A stretch of DNA of 64,000 nucleotides, taken from NCBI GenBank assembly GCA_019636245.1, contig JAHBXX010000003.1, positions 124,001 through 188,000 of the forward strand, given 5' to 3'. The notes under the pieces were generated by a model. It saw nothing but the letters and a program-made list of their open reading frames with translations, searched no databases and was not told the origin of the DNA. The position numbers were made by a program, and so were the translations under genes. The stretch's first letter is position 1. Each line of letters begins with the position of its first letter. The DNA comes from Planctomycetota bacterium. Lineage in GTDB: Bacteria > Planctomycetota > UBA1135 > UBA2386. Positions 36,130-44,067 of this stretch are shown piece after piece.

Positions 36130-36873
36130 TCAGCCGCCGAGCCAATAGGCCAGACGGCCACCCAGCTCGTGCAGCGCGAGGCAGGTGTCCCGCAGGCCGC
36201 TCCAGCGCGGCACGAAGCTCGTCCAGTCCTCGACCGCGGGGCCGCGGAAGCCGGTCGGCGCCGCGACGACCTCGATCTGCATGCGCTCGAAGCAGCCGAC
36301 CGCGCGCGGCATGTGCCAGGCGCTGGTCACCAGCAGCACGCGGCGAACGCCCGCTTCGCGCAGCAGCTCGGCGCTGAAGGCGGCGTTCTCGCGGGTGTCG
36401 GCGGAACGCTCCTCGCGCCACCGTACCGGCACGCCGAACTCCGCCGTCGCGGCCTGGGCCATCAGAGCGGCCAGCGACGGCAGGCCGGTGCCCGGCGCGC
36501 CGCCGCTGCACAGCATCGGCAGGCCGGTGCGCCGCTGCAGCGCCGCGCCGTAGCGCAGCCGCTGCAGGGTCGTCGGACCGACGACAGCGCCGCCGTACTC
36601 GGCGCCGCCGCGGTCGGCCTCGGCGCTGAGCACGACGATCGCGTCGGCGGCGGGCAGCGCGCCGTGGGGCGGCAGCGCCGGGCTGGTCTGCAGCGCCGCC
36701 AGCAGCCAGCCTCCCACGGCCGGCGTCGACGCCGCCCACAACCACCCGAACGCGAACACCTGCATCGCCCGGCCGAACCGCGGCCAGCGGCGGCGCAGCA
36801 GGGTGCCGAGCAGCAACAGCCACAGCGCCGAGGCCGGCGGCAGCAGCAGGGTCTCGCACAGTCGTCGCAGCAT
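36130..36873 (-). CDS. YdcF/DUF218-family membrane protein
   Basis: A 247-residue protein with two N-terminal transmembrane helices (about 8-28 and 36-58), then a DUF218 domain. The A-D-A-I-V-V-L-S strand (about 76), R-L-R-Y-G-A-A-L helix, the S-A-D-T-R-E-N-A motif and L-L-V-T-S-A-W-H-M-P-R-A are typical. The same arrangement is found in ElyC, which affects envelope lipid-carrier metabolism and peptidoglycan synthesis in E. coli; this role is inference. ATG at 36873 is divergent from the VTT gene with 60 bases between starts. Confidence 0.82.
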   Translation of the reverse strand: MLRRLCETLLLPPASALWLLLLGTLLRRRWPRFGRAMQVFAFGWLWAASTPAVGGWLLAALQTSPALPPHGALPAADAIVVLSAEADRGGAEYGGAVVGPTTLQRLRYGAALQRRTGLPMLCSGGAPGTGLPSLAALMAQAATAEFGVPVRWREERSADTRENAAFSAELLREAGVRRVLLVTSAWHMPRAVGCFERMQIEVVAAPTGFRGPAVEDWTSFVPRWSGLRDTCLALHELGGRLAYWLGG

Positions 36874-36933
36874 CGCCGCATCGGACCGCGAGCGCCGGTG
36901 GCGGGCAACGCGCCGCCCCGCTATCACCACGCC

Positions 36934-37641
36934 GTGAAGCTGCCGCGCCCGGGTGCCCTTGCCGCCGAGTGGCGCGATCTCGGGCCGTTGCGCCCGGTGG
37001 TGGTCGGCATCGCCGTGGCGAAGACCCTCGGCAGCCTCGGCGCGCTGCTGCTGGTCGCGACCTGGGTGCCCGGTGGGCCGCTGGCGGGGCCGGTTCCGGT
37101 CGCGGCGGCCGTCGGCCTGGCCGCCCTGGCGATCGCGCTGGTGCTGCTGCCGCCCGGCCTGTGCGCGTTCGTCGGCGGCTACGCACTCGGCCCGGCGGGC
37201 GGCGTGCTCGCCGGCACGGCGGGGGTCGCGCTCGGCGCCGTGGTCGCGCGGGCCGTGCTCTGGCCCTGCCTCGGCGCGCGGCGGTTCGCCTTCATGCGCG
37301 AGCGGCCGCGGGCGGTCGCCGTGCGCCTGTTCTGCGCCGGCCCGACGCCGACCTGGAGCGTGGCGCGGCTGCGCTTCGCGGCCGTGTTCCCGTTCGCGGT
37401 GCAGAACCTGCTGTGCGCGGTCGCCGGCGTGCCGGCGCGCAGCGTGCTGCTGGGCACGCTGGTGGGCGTGCTGCCGACGGCGCTGCTGGCCGGCTGGTGC
37501 GGCGCCGCCCTCGCCGGCTGGCGCGTGCACGGTGAACTGCCGCCCGCGGCGGCATGGTGCTGGCCGCTGGCCGCGTCCGGGCTGGTGGTCGCCGGCGGGG
37601 TCGTCGGCCGGCGGGCGTGGCGGGCAGCGGTCCGGGCGTGA
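36934..37641 (+). CDS. TVP38/TMEM64 (VTT) family membrane protein
   Basis: A 235-residue membrane protein with about six hydrophobic segments. The VTT signature is present: F-V-G-G-Y-A-L-G-P-A-G-G (about 70-81), then a second glycine-rich helix and a conserved P-T-P (about 131) before a reentrant-like segment. VTT/DedA-superfamily proteins are thought to move lipids such as undecaprenyl phosphate or phosphatidylethanolamine across membranes or to act as proton-coupled carriers; the specific cargo is not readable. It starts with GTG at 36934, since no ATG fits the first helix. It converges with the DUF2911 gene. Confidence 0.75.
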   Translation: MKLPRPGALAAEWRDLGPLRPVVVGIAVAKTLGSLGALLLVATWVPGGPLAGPVPVAAAVGLAALAIALVLLPPGLCAFVGGYALGPAGGVLAGTAGVALGAVVARAVLWPCLGARRFAFMRERPRAVAVRLFCAGPTPTWSVARLRFAAVFPFAVQNLLCAVAGVPARSVLLGTLVGVLPTALLAGWCGAALAGWRVHGELPPAAAWCWPLAASGLVVAGGVVGRRAWRAAVRA

Positions 37642-37662
37642 GCGGCCGCGGCCCGCCGCGAG

Positions 37663-38253
37663 TCACTTGCCGGCGTGGGCGTGGATCGCGAGCGCGCCGA
37701 CCAGCTGGTGCCGGCCCCACGACAGCGTGAAGGTGCCGCGCGTCGGCTCGTCGGCCTCCGCCTTCAGCTCCATCGTCATCTTCGCGACCGCGTCCTTGCT
37801 GGCGTCACGCCGCAGTTCCATCGGGGCCACGTGGTCGGGCTTCCAGGTCTGCGGTCCGAACGGCATCGTGCCCGCCTGCATCGCCTTCGTCGCGTCCAGG
37901 AACGCGAGGCCGAAGTTGCCGTCGGCGTCGCACGACAGGCCGACGACCCAGCTGCCGGCGGGGATCTTCGTGCCGCCGATCTCGACGTCGCAGCTGTTCA
38001 GGAACGTGGTCCAGAGGTCCTTGCCGAGCCGGTTCAGCTTGCCTTTGAGCCGATCGAGCATCTGCTCGTACTCGGCCTGCCACTCCGGCTGGCCGTAGGT
38101 GACGGTGATGCCGGCCATGACGCCCTCGCCGAACAGCAGCACCGAGCTGCAGGCACGCTGGGTGTTGCCGCCGAACACGCGGACCTTCTGGGCGGCGGCG
38201 GGGAGGACGAACGTGAGGGCCGCGAGGGCGGCGGTGAGGATGGGGAGGCGCAT
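37663..38253 (-). CDS. Exported DUF2911-domain protein
   Basis: A 196-residue secreted protein. A signal peptide of 21 or 22 residues (basic start, hydrophobic core, A-A-A-Q cleavage site) precedes a DUF2911 domain with the G-I-T-V-T-Y-G-Q-P-E-W segment and V-E-I-G-G-T-K-I-P-A-G-S-W-V-V-G. In the domain's usual form these lead to a beta-barrel-like fold that is common in secreted proteins of Bacteroidetes and planctomycetes but has no known function. Two cysteines (about 35 and 89) may form a disulfide. ATG at 38253. Confidence 0.75.
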   Translation of the reverse strand: MRLPILTAALAALTFVLPAAAQKVRVFGGNTQRACSSVLLFGEGVMAGITVTYGQPEWQAEYEQMLDRLKGKLNRLGKDLWTTFLNSCDVEIGGTKIPAGSWVVGLSCDADGNFGLAFLDATKAMQAGTMPFGPQTWKPDHVAPMELRRDASKDAVAKMTMELKAEADEPTRGTFTLSWGRHQLVGALAIHAHAGK

Positions 38254-38339
38254 GCGATTCTCGTGATCGTGGTGGGGAGGGGGAGCCGCGAGGCGAACAG
38301 GGTCGCGGAAGGTAGGCGAGCGCCCGGCGCCGGCGCAAG

Positions 38340-39584
38340 TCAGGCCACGAGCCGCCGCAACTGCGCCAGCACGTAGTCCACTTCCTCCCGGGTGTTGTAG
38401 TGCAGAAGGCCGAGCCGCAGCACGCCGTCGGGCTCGAGCCCCAGCGCGGTCGTGAGCGCGATCGCGTAGCTGTTGCCGGCCCACGCGTGCACGCCGGCTG
38501 CGGCCAGCGCCGAGGCGATCTCCGCGGGCCTTCGGCTCGCGTGCGTGAACGACACCGTCGGGCAGCGCTCGTGCACGCGGTCGGGATCGGCGAGGCCCAC
38601 CACGCGCACGCCCGGCAGGTCGGCGAGGCCGCGCAGCAGGGCCGCGCACAGCTCGCGTTCGTGGCGCTCGATGCGGCGGAACGCCGCATCCAGCGCGCCG
38701 CGCCGGTCGGCCGGGGCGCCGCGCTCGCGCCCGAGCTGGGCGATGCCGTCGACCGCGGCCAGGGTGCCGGCGATCGCCTCGAAGTTGGCGGTGCCGGTCT
38801 GCCACTTCTCGGCGCCGTGCCCTGGTGCCGGGCGCACACGGTCGGCGTCGATCTCCTCGAGCAGCGCGCGGCGGCCCCACAGCACGCCGAGATGCGGGCC
38901 GAAGAACTTGTAGGCCGAGGCGACCAGGAAGTCGCAGCCGAGCCGGTCGGCGTGCAGCCGCAGGTGCGGCGCCCAGTGCACCATGTCGACGAACGAGAGC
39001 GCTCCCTGCGTGCGCGCCAGTTCGCACAGCCGCGCGACCGGGTGGATGGTGCCGCTGAGGTTGCTGGCGCCGCCGAAGGCCACCAGCCGCGTGCGGCGGT
39101 CGATCTTGCGTTCGGCGTCGTCGAGGTCGAGCGACGCGTTCGCGTGCACGGCGATGCGCTGCACCTCGCAGCCGGCGGTCGCGGCCGCGCGCACCCAGGG
39201 CGCGATGTTGGCGTCGTGGTCGCTGTCGGTGACGACGATCCGTTCGCCCGGCCGCCAGGTGCGCGCCAGCGCGCGCGCGAGATGGAACGTCAGCGTCGTC
39301 ATGTTGGCGCCGAACACGACTTCCTCCGGCTCGGTTGCGCCGACGAAGTCGGCGACGGCCTCGCGGGCCGCATGCACCATCGCGTCGGTCGCGCGCGAGG
39401 TGGCGAAGGCGCCGCCGTGGTTGGCGTTCGTGTGCAGCAGGTAGTCGCGCATGGCGTCGGCGACGGTCACCGGGACCTGGCTGCCCGCCGGCCCATCGAA
39501 GAACACGGCCTCGCGGTCGCCAGCGCGGCGCTGCAGGCCCGGGAAGCGGCGGCGGACGGCGGCGGGATCGAGCGGCGTGGGCAT
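38340..39584 (-). CDS. Class V aminotransferase (cysteine desulfurase-like, no catalytic Cys)
   Basis: A 414-residue PLP enzyme of the SufS/isopenicillin N epimerase fold. Schiff-base Lys226 is in S-A-Y-K-F-F-G-P, and Asp200 and His203 (V-D-M-V-H) position the cofactor. In true desulfurases a cysteine sits on a mobile loop near residue 370; here that loop reads H-A-W-A-G-N-S-Y and has no cysteine, so direct persulfide formation at the usual site is unlikely. The subfamily is annotated cysteine-desulfurase-like but its reaction is not known to me. ATG at 39584. It is 33 bases after the sterol-desaturase gene on the same strand. Confidence 0.82.
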   Translation of the reverse strand: MPTPLDPAAVRRRFPGLQRRAGDREAVFFDGPAGSQVPVTVADAMRDYLLHTNANHGGAFATSRATDAMVHAAREAVADFVGATEPEEVVFGANMTTLTFHLARALARTWRPGERIVVTDSDHDANIAPWVRAAATAGCEVQRIAVHANASLDLDDAERKIDRRTRLVAFGGASNLSGTIHPVARLCELARTQGALSFVDMVHWAPHLRLHADRLGCDFLVASAYKFFGPHLGVLWGRRALLEEIDADRVRPAPGHGAEKWQTGTANFEAIAGTLAAVDGIAQLGRERGAPADRRGALDAAFRRIERHERELCAALLRGLADLPGVRVVGLADPDRVHERCPTVSFTHASRRPAEIASALAAAGVHAWAGNSYAIALTTALGLEPDGVLRLGLLHYNTREEVDYVLAQLRRLVA

Positions 39585-39617
39585 GCCGCGCAGCCTAGCG
39601 GCGGTTCGCGGCGGGCG

Positions 39618-40736
39618 TCAGCGCGGGGAGAACGGCGCCGCGAACTGGCGCCAGAAGCCGCGCGGCCCGGCGGCGCCGCCGGCGAGGCCGTAGCGTTCCG
39701 GCCAGCGGCCCGGCGGCAGGTGGTAGGTGCCGAACAGCCGGTCGAGCCAGGGCAGGTGCACGGCGAAGTTCACGTCGGGCGGCGCCTCGGCGTGGTGCCA
39801 GTGGTGGAAGCGCGGCGTGACCAGCCATGGCTCGAGCCAGCCGAGCCGCCAGCCGACGTTGGCGTGCACGAAGGTCGCCTGCGCGGCGACGAACACCAGG
39901 TAGGCGGCGACGGCGGCGGCATCGAACCCGAGCAGGAACAGCGGCAGATAGACCAGGGCGCGCGTCAGCAGCGCGTCGACCGTGTGCAGGCGCGAACCGG
40001 CCAGCCAGTCCATCGTCGTCGCCGAATGGTGGATGCCGTGGAACCGCCACAGGAACGGCACCCGGTGGCAGGCGCGATGCACCCCGTACTGCACGAGGTC
40101 GGCCGTGGTGACGATCGCCGCGAACTGCACCGGCAGCGGCGCCGCGCGCACGTTCGCCTGCAGCGCCGGCAGCGCCGCATCGGCCAGCAGCCGGGCCGGG
40201 CCCAGCACCAGGAACGTCGTCACTTGCACCAGCAGGGCGCTGCTGAGGAACCAGGCCAGATCGGTCCACCATTCGGCGCGGAACGTCGGCTGCGTCGGGC
40301 GCAGCGGCCACACGCGTTCGAGCGGCACGAACAGCGCCGAGTAGAGCAGCAGGTTGAGCACGAACACGTCGAGGCCGAGTCCGGCGCCGTGCGTGGGGCC
40401 GCCGCCGGCTGCCGGCGCCAGGGCCCACAGGCCCGCCGCCGCCAGGGCCGTGGCGAGCGCCACCAGCCCGAGCGTCTTCTTGCGGCGCAGCCAGAGCGAG
40501 ACCGCGCCGAGCCCGAAGGCGAGGCCGATCGCCGTGGCCAGCGCCGATTCGACGAGCGACCTCGGGTAGAAGGCGCGCAGCGCCGGCGTCGTCAGCTGCT
40601 CCGGCAGCAGCAGGCACGCGGCCGTGCCCATGGCGGCGAGGCCGAGCACCGCCCCGATCGTGCCGCTGAGCCAACCGCTGCCGAACCGCTGTGGTTCGTC
40701 GGTGACCAGCCAGCCTGGCTGCCGCGGCGGGGGCAT
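39618..40736 (-). CDS. Sterol desaturase / fatty acid hydroxylase-family protein
   Basis: A 372-residue membrane protein with four or more hydrophobic helices and the eight-histidine di-iron signature. The clusters are H-R-A-C-H (220-224), H-G-I-H-H (233-237) and H-H-W-H-H (311-315), arranged as in the fatty acid hydroxylase superfamily. The enzymes use O2 and an electron donor to hydroxylate or desaturate lipid chains, sterols, or carotenoids. The first 80 residues include an extra hydrophobic hairpin. Product not determined; it may modify membrane lipids. ATG at 40736, divergent from the tetratricopeptide-like gene across 93 bases. Confidence 0.85.
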   Translation of the reverse strand: MPPPRQPGWLVTDEPQRFGSGWLSGTIGAVLGLAAMGTAACLLLPEQLTTPALRAFYPRSLVESALATAIGLAFGLGAVSLWLRRKKTLGLVALATALAAAGLWALAPAAGGGPTHGAGLGLDVFVLNLLLYSALFVPLERVWPLRPTQPTFRAEWWTDLAWFLSSALLVQVTTFLVLGPARLLADAALPALQANVRAAPLPVQFAAIVTTADLVQYGVHRACHRVPFLWRFHGIHHSATTMDWLAGSRLHTVDALLTRALVYLPLFLLGFDAAAVAAYLVFVAAQATFVHANVGWRLGWLEPWLVTPRFHHWHHAEAPPDVNFAVHLPWLDRLFGTYHLPPGRWPERYGLAGGAAGPRGFWRQFAAPFSPR

Positions 40737-40829
40737 CGCCGGAGGTGTAGCACGGCGCGCGTCGCTGGTCCCGGGGCGATCCCCTGGCTACCGTGGTCGC
40801 CCCTGCGCGCGGTCACCGAGGATCTGGTC

Positions 40830-42881
40830 ATGGGTCTGTTCGATTTCCTGAAGAAGAAGCCCGACGAAGCGGCCGGACCGGCCGAGCCGCCGGCGGCCTC
40901 GCCGGCCGCCAAGCCGGAGCCCACGTCGCCCACGCCGCCCGCGGCAGCCGCCTCGACGCCGCCCGCCGCCCCCGCCGCATCGGTGGGGGATGCCGCTGCG
41001 GCCCCCCCGGCGCCGTCGGAGTCCATCGAGGCCACCGACGCATTCGGTCGCCGGGTGCGCCTGTCGCGCGAGGAGTACCGCGACCGCGTGCTGCCCGAAC
41101 TGCTGAAGGCGCACGGCAGCGACCCCGATCGCCTCGCCGCCGTGATCCTCCAGGGGCTGCGCGACGGACTCGCCCGCGAACTGGTCGCCGCGGCCAACCG
41201 GCTGCCGCTGATCGACCGCGACCCCGACCGCGCGCTGTCGATCCTCGCCGTGGTGCAGCGCGACGCCGGCGACCTCGAGGCCGCCGAGTTCACGTTGCGC
41301 GAGCTGCAGCAGAAGCGTCCGCAATCGCCGAACGCGCTGGTCGGCCTGGCGATGCTGGCCGACAAGCGCGGCGATGCGGCCCGTTGCGAGGACCTGCTGT
41401 GGCAGGCGCTCCAACTCGACTGCAACCATGCCGACGCCGTGCACTGCTACCTGCAGGTGCGCCATCGGGCCGTCGGCGACGCCGGCTACCGCGCCGAGGT
41501 CGACAAGGTCGCCGCGCTGCCCGGCGCCTGGCGGGCGCAACTCTGGCGGGCGCGCCTCGACCTGCAGCAGCAGCGCGAGGCCGAGGCCGAGGCCGGCTAC
41601 CGCGAGGTGCTGGCGCGGGCTGGCGACGAACCCGACGCGCTGGTGATGGCCAGCGCCGACCTGGTGCAGCACCGCCTGCACGGGCTGGTGGACGAACTGA
41701 TCGCGCCGCGCTTCCAGCCCGGCCGCCACCACCCGAACACGGGCCTCGCGCTGCTGCACCACTACCTCGGCACCGAGCGCCACGAACCCGGGGCGGAGCT
41801 GTTGCACCAGATGCACCTGCACTACGGCCACGCGCTCGGCGACCAGCTGCAGCCGTTCACGGCCGCGTTCGACCGCGTGCGGCTGGCGAAGCTGCCGCCG
41901 CCCGGGCCGCTGCCGCAGGACACCCGCATCGGCCTGGTGCGCCTGGATCGGCCGATCTGGTGCGCCGGTCTGCACGACCCGCAGTGGCTGCTGCCGAAGA
42001 AGGCGGCGGATGCGCGCCAGGTGCTGTTCCTGGCGCTGGCGATCGACGGCCAGCCGCCGGCCGCCCCGGGCCGCGAGGACGAGATCGGCCGCATCACGCG
42101 CGGCGTGCCGCTGTGGCTCGCCGAGCACGCCTGGCTGTCGACGCCGCACCGGGGGACCGCCGGGCTGCCGATGGCGGAGGGCAGCGGCTGGGCGCTGATG
42201 GCGCGGCCGTGGCAGGAGGAACCGCTGGCGCAGCAGCTCGGCGAGGCCGAGCGGCGGCAGACGATCCTCGTCACCGGCGTGCTGCGCGTCGATGGCGAGC
42301 AGCGCCGCATCGACTTGTGGGCCTACGATTGCGCCTTGCGCCAGCGCGTCGGCCACGCGGCCGCCGAGGGCACGGCGGCAGACCTCGGCCGCATGCTGCT
42401 GCAGCTGCTGGCGGAACTCTGGCCGGCGCTCGGCGGTCCGGCCGGGCATCGGCCGCCGGTCGGCGAACCGGCCTTCTGGCAGCGCTACACCGACGGCCTC
42501 GCCCAGCATGCGGCCCTGGTCGCCGCGCAGGCGGGTGCGATGCCGCGGGAACGGCTCTACGGCGAGCGCTACATCCTGCAGTGGCTGCAGCAGACGGCGC
42601 TCGCCGAGACGCGCTGGCAGCCCGGGTTCTGGCTGTATGCCTCGGGCCTGTGCGTGCTGCGGCAACTCGGCTCCAAGGTGCCGCTCGAACACGCGCGCGC
42701 GGTGGCCGAGATCTTCCGCCAATCGCCCCCCGGCAGCGCGTTCGCGCGGCTCGGCGTCTGCCCGCTGCGTGCGGTCGGCCTCGACACGCTGTGGCAGGCA
42801 CGGCGGCCGGAGATCGTCGCGGCGGTCGGAGGTGACCCCGGCTACGCGGCCTGGCTGCAGCGCGCCGAGGCGGCGCGCTAG
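40830..42881 (+). CDS. Tetratricopeptide-like protein
   Basis: A 683-residue cytoplasmic protein. It opens with the common M-G-L-F-D-F-L-K-K-K start and a Pro/Ala-rich linker (about 10-70). Helix pairs of the TPR type follow at about 120-330 (for example L-A-A-V-V-Q-R-D-A-G-D-L-E-A-A-E-F-T-L). The C-terminal half (330-683) has a mixed alpha/beta composition with no motif I recognise. TPR modules bind other proteins. No operon partner lies downstream, since the next gene (Rpn family) is convergent. ATG at 40830. Confidence 0.65.
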   Translation: MGLFDFLKKKPDEAAGPAEPPAASPAAKPEPTSPTPPAAAASTPPAAPAASVGDAAAAPPAPSESIEATDAFGRRVRLSREEYRDRVLPELLKAHGSDPDRLAAVILQGLRDGLARELVAAANRLPLIDRDPDRALSILAVVQRDAGDLEAAEFTLRELQQKRPQSPNALVGLAMLADKRGDAARCEDLLWQALQLDCNHADAVHCYLQVRHRAVGDAGYRAEVDKVAALPGAWRAQLWRARLDLQQQREAEAEAGYREVLARAGDEPDALVMASADLVQHRLHGLVDELIAPRFQPGRHHPNTGLALLHHYLGTERHEPGAELLHQMHLHYGHALGDQLQPFTAAFDRVRLAKLPPPGPLPQDTRIGLVRLDRPIWCAGLHDPQWLLPKKAADARQVLFLALAIDGQPPAAPGREDEIGRITRGVPLWLAEHAWLSTPHRGTAGLPMAEGSGWALMARPWQEEPLAQQLGEAERRQTILVTGVLRVDGEQRRIDLWAYDCALRQRVGHAAAEGTAADLGRMLLQLLAELWPALGGPAGHRPPVGEPAFWQRYTDGLAQHAALVAAQAGAMPRERLYGERYILQWLQQTALAETRWQPGFWLYASGLCVLRQLGSKVPLEHARAVAEIFRQSPPGSAFARLGVCPLRAVGLDTLWQARRPEIVAAVGGDPGYAAWLQRAEAAR

Positions 42882-42924
42882 GAACCGGCGGCGAAGGCGA
42901 GGGGCTCGCCGCGGCGCGCCCGCG

Positions 42925-43899
42925 TCAGTCGGCGAACACGCCGTCGAGCGTCGCCGCCTCGAGCACGCGGTCCGTCCAGCGGTCGAGTTCGGCGGGGCTG
43001 CCCTGGCGCACGCGGGCGGCGACGGCCGGCGGCAGCGGGCCGAAGCGGCGGCCGAGCAGGCGCAGGATGGTCTCGATGCGGCCTTCGGTGCGGCCTTCGG
43101 TGCGGCCTTGGGCCAGGCCCCTCTCCAGGCCCTGTTCCAGGCCTTCGCGGTGCAGCTTCTCGGCGGTGCTCATGATGGTGTCCTCGGGGCGTTGCAGGAT
43201 GCGCTCGAAGGCCCGGTGCAGGTCGCGCGGCTCCACTTCGGTGGTGCGCAGAGCATAGCCGGCGAGCGCGCGGATGGCGGCGGCGCCGCCCGGCGGGGCG
43301 GGGTCGCGGTCGACGGCGCGCAGCAGGTCGGCCCAGCGATCGAGGGCGTGCAGGGCGTCGGTAGGCGGCAGGTCGCGCAGGCCGCGTTGGCAGAGCAGGG
43401 TGGCGAGGCCGAGCGGGGTCAGGTCGCGGGCGCGCAGCGTGCGTTCGTCCTGCGCGGCGAGGTCGTCGACGAGGAAGGCAAGGCGCGGCTGGAAGGGGGC
43501 GAACGGGTCGTCGCGGCGCGGCGGGGCGAACGGCGCCTCGCCGTGGTGCAGCAGGACCGCGAGCACGGCGATCGGCGGCCGGTCGTGCGGGCGGGGGCCG
43601 TGCGCGCGCAGGCGCAGGGCGTAGTGCAGCAGCTGGTCCTCGACGGCGGGGTCGCGGTGGCTCTTGTGCTCGGCGAGCAGCCAGAGCGCCGCGGGGTTGT
43701 CGCGGCGCCGGGCGGCGAACACGAGGTCGGCGTGGCGGACGGCCGCCGCGTCGGCGTGCAGCGACTCGGGGGCTGGCCGCAACCAGGTCCAGTCGATCGC
43801 GGCGCGCAGGGCGGGGGGCAGTACGGAGCGCAGCCAGGGCGCGGCATGGTGCGCGTGGCGGAAGGTCGAACGGAACAGTTCGTCGTGCGGCGAGCCCAC
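42925..43899 (-). CDS. Rpn-family PD-(D/E)XK nuclease
   Basis: A 324-residue member of the Rpn/transposase_31 family. The N-terminal domain starts P-H-D-E-L-F-R-S-T-F, and the nuclease core is complete: Asp58 (A-D-L-V-F), Glu77-x-Lys79 (L-A-E-H-K) and Gln89 (E-D-Q-L-L). In E. coli RpnA is a Ca2+-stimulated DNA endonuclease that promotes RecA-independent recombination; such genes also occur in defence-related contexts. The C-terminal 80 residues are the usual E-G-x-x-x-G repeat helix. GTG at 43899 puts the start just before the conserved region. It is divergent from the pseudokinase-caspase gene (168 bases). Confidence 0.85.
   Translation of the reverse strand: MGSPHDELFRSTFRHAHHAAPWLRSVLPPALRAAIDWTWLRPAPESLHADAAAVRHADLVFAARRRDNPAALWLLAEHKSHRDPAVEDQLLHYALRLRAHGPRPHDRPPIAVLAVLLHHGEAPFAPPRRDDPFAPFQPRLAFLVDDLAAQDERTLRARDLTPLGLATLLCQRGLRDLPPTDALHALDRWADLLRAVDRDPAPPGGAAAIRALAGYALRTTEVEPRDLHRAFERILQRPEDTIMSTAEKLHREGLEQGLERGLAQGRTEGRTEGRIETILRLLGRRFGPLPPAVAARVRQGSPAELDRWTDRVLEAATLDGVFAD
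43077..43112. repeat. Three 12-bp direct repeats in the Rpn gene
   Basis: Two perfect copies of TGCGGCCTTCGG and a third with one change lie end to end. They encode the T-E-G-R repeats in the tail helix; a change in copy number would keep the reading frame. Confidence 0.7.
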
Positions 43900-44067
43900 G
43901 CCAGCAGGGGAGGACGAGGCGGTGCTTTCCGCGGGAAATCGGCACCAGGCCCGCTCGCCGGCGGGCGCTGGCAGGGCCTCGGGATGGCGGGCGTCGACGC
44001 CAGCCTGCGGCGCCAGGGCCCGGCGCCTTCCGCCTGGCGCCGTCCTTCCCCTTATGCTGCCATCCGC

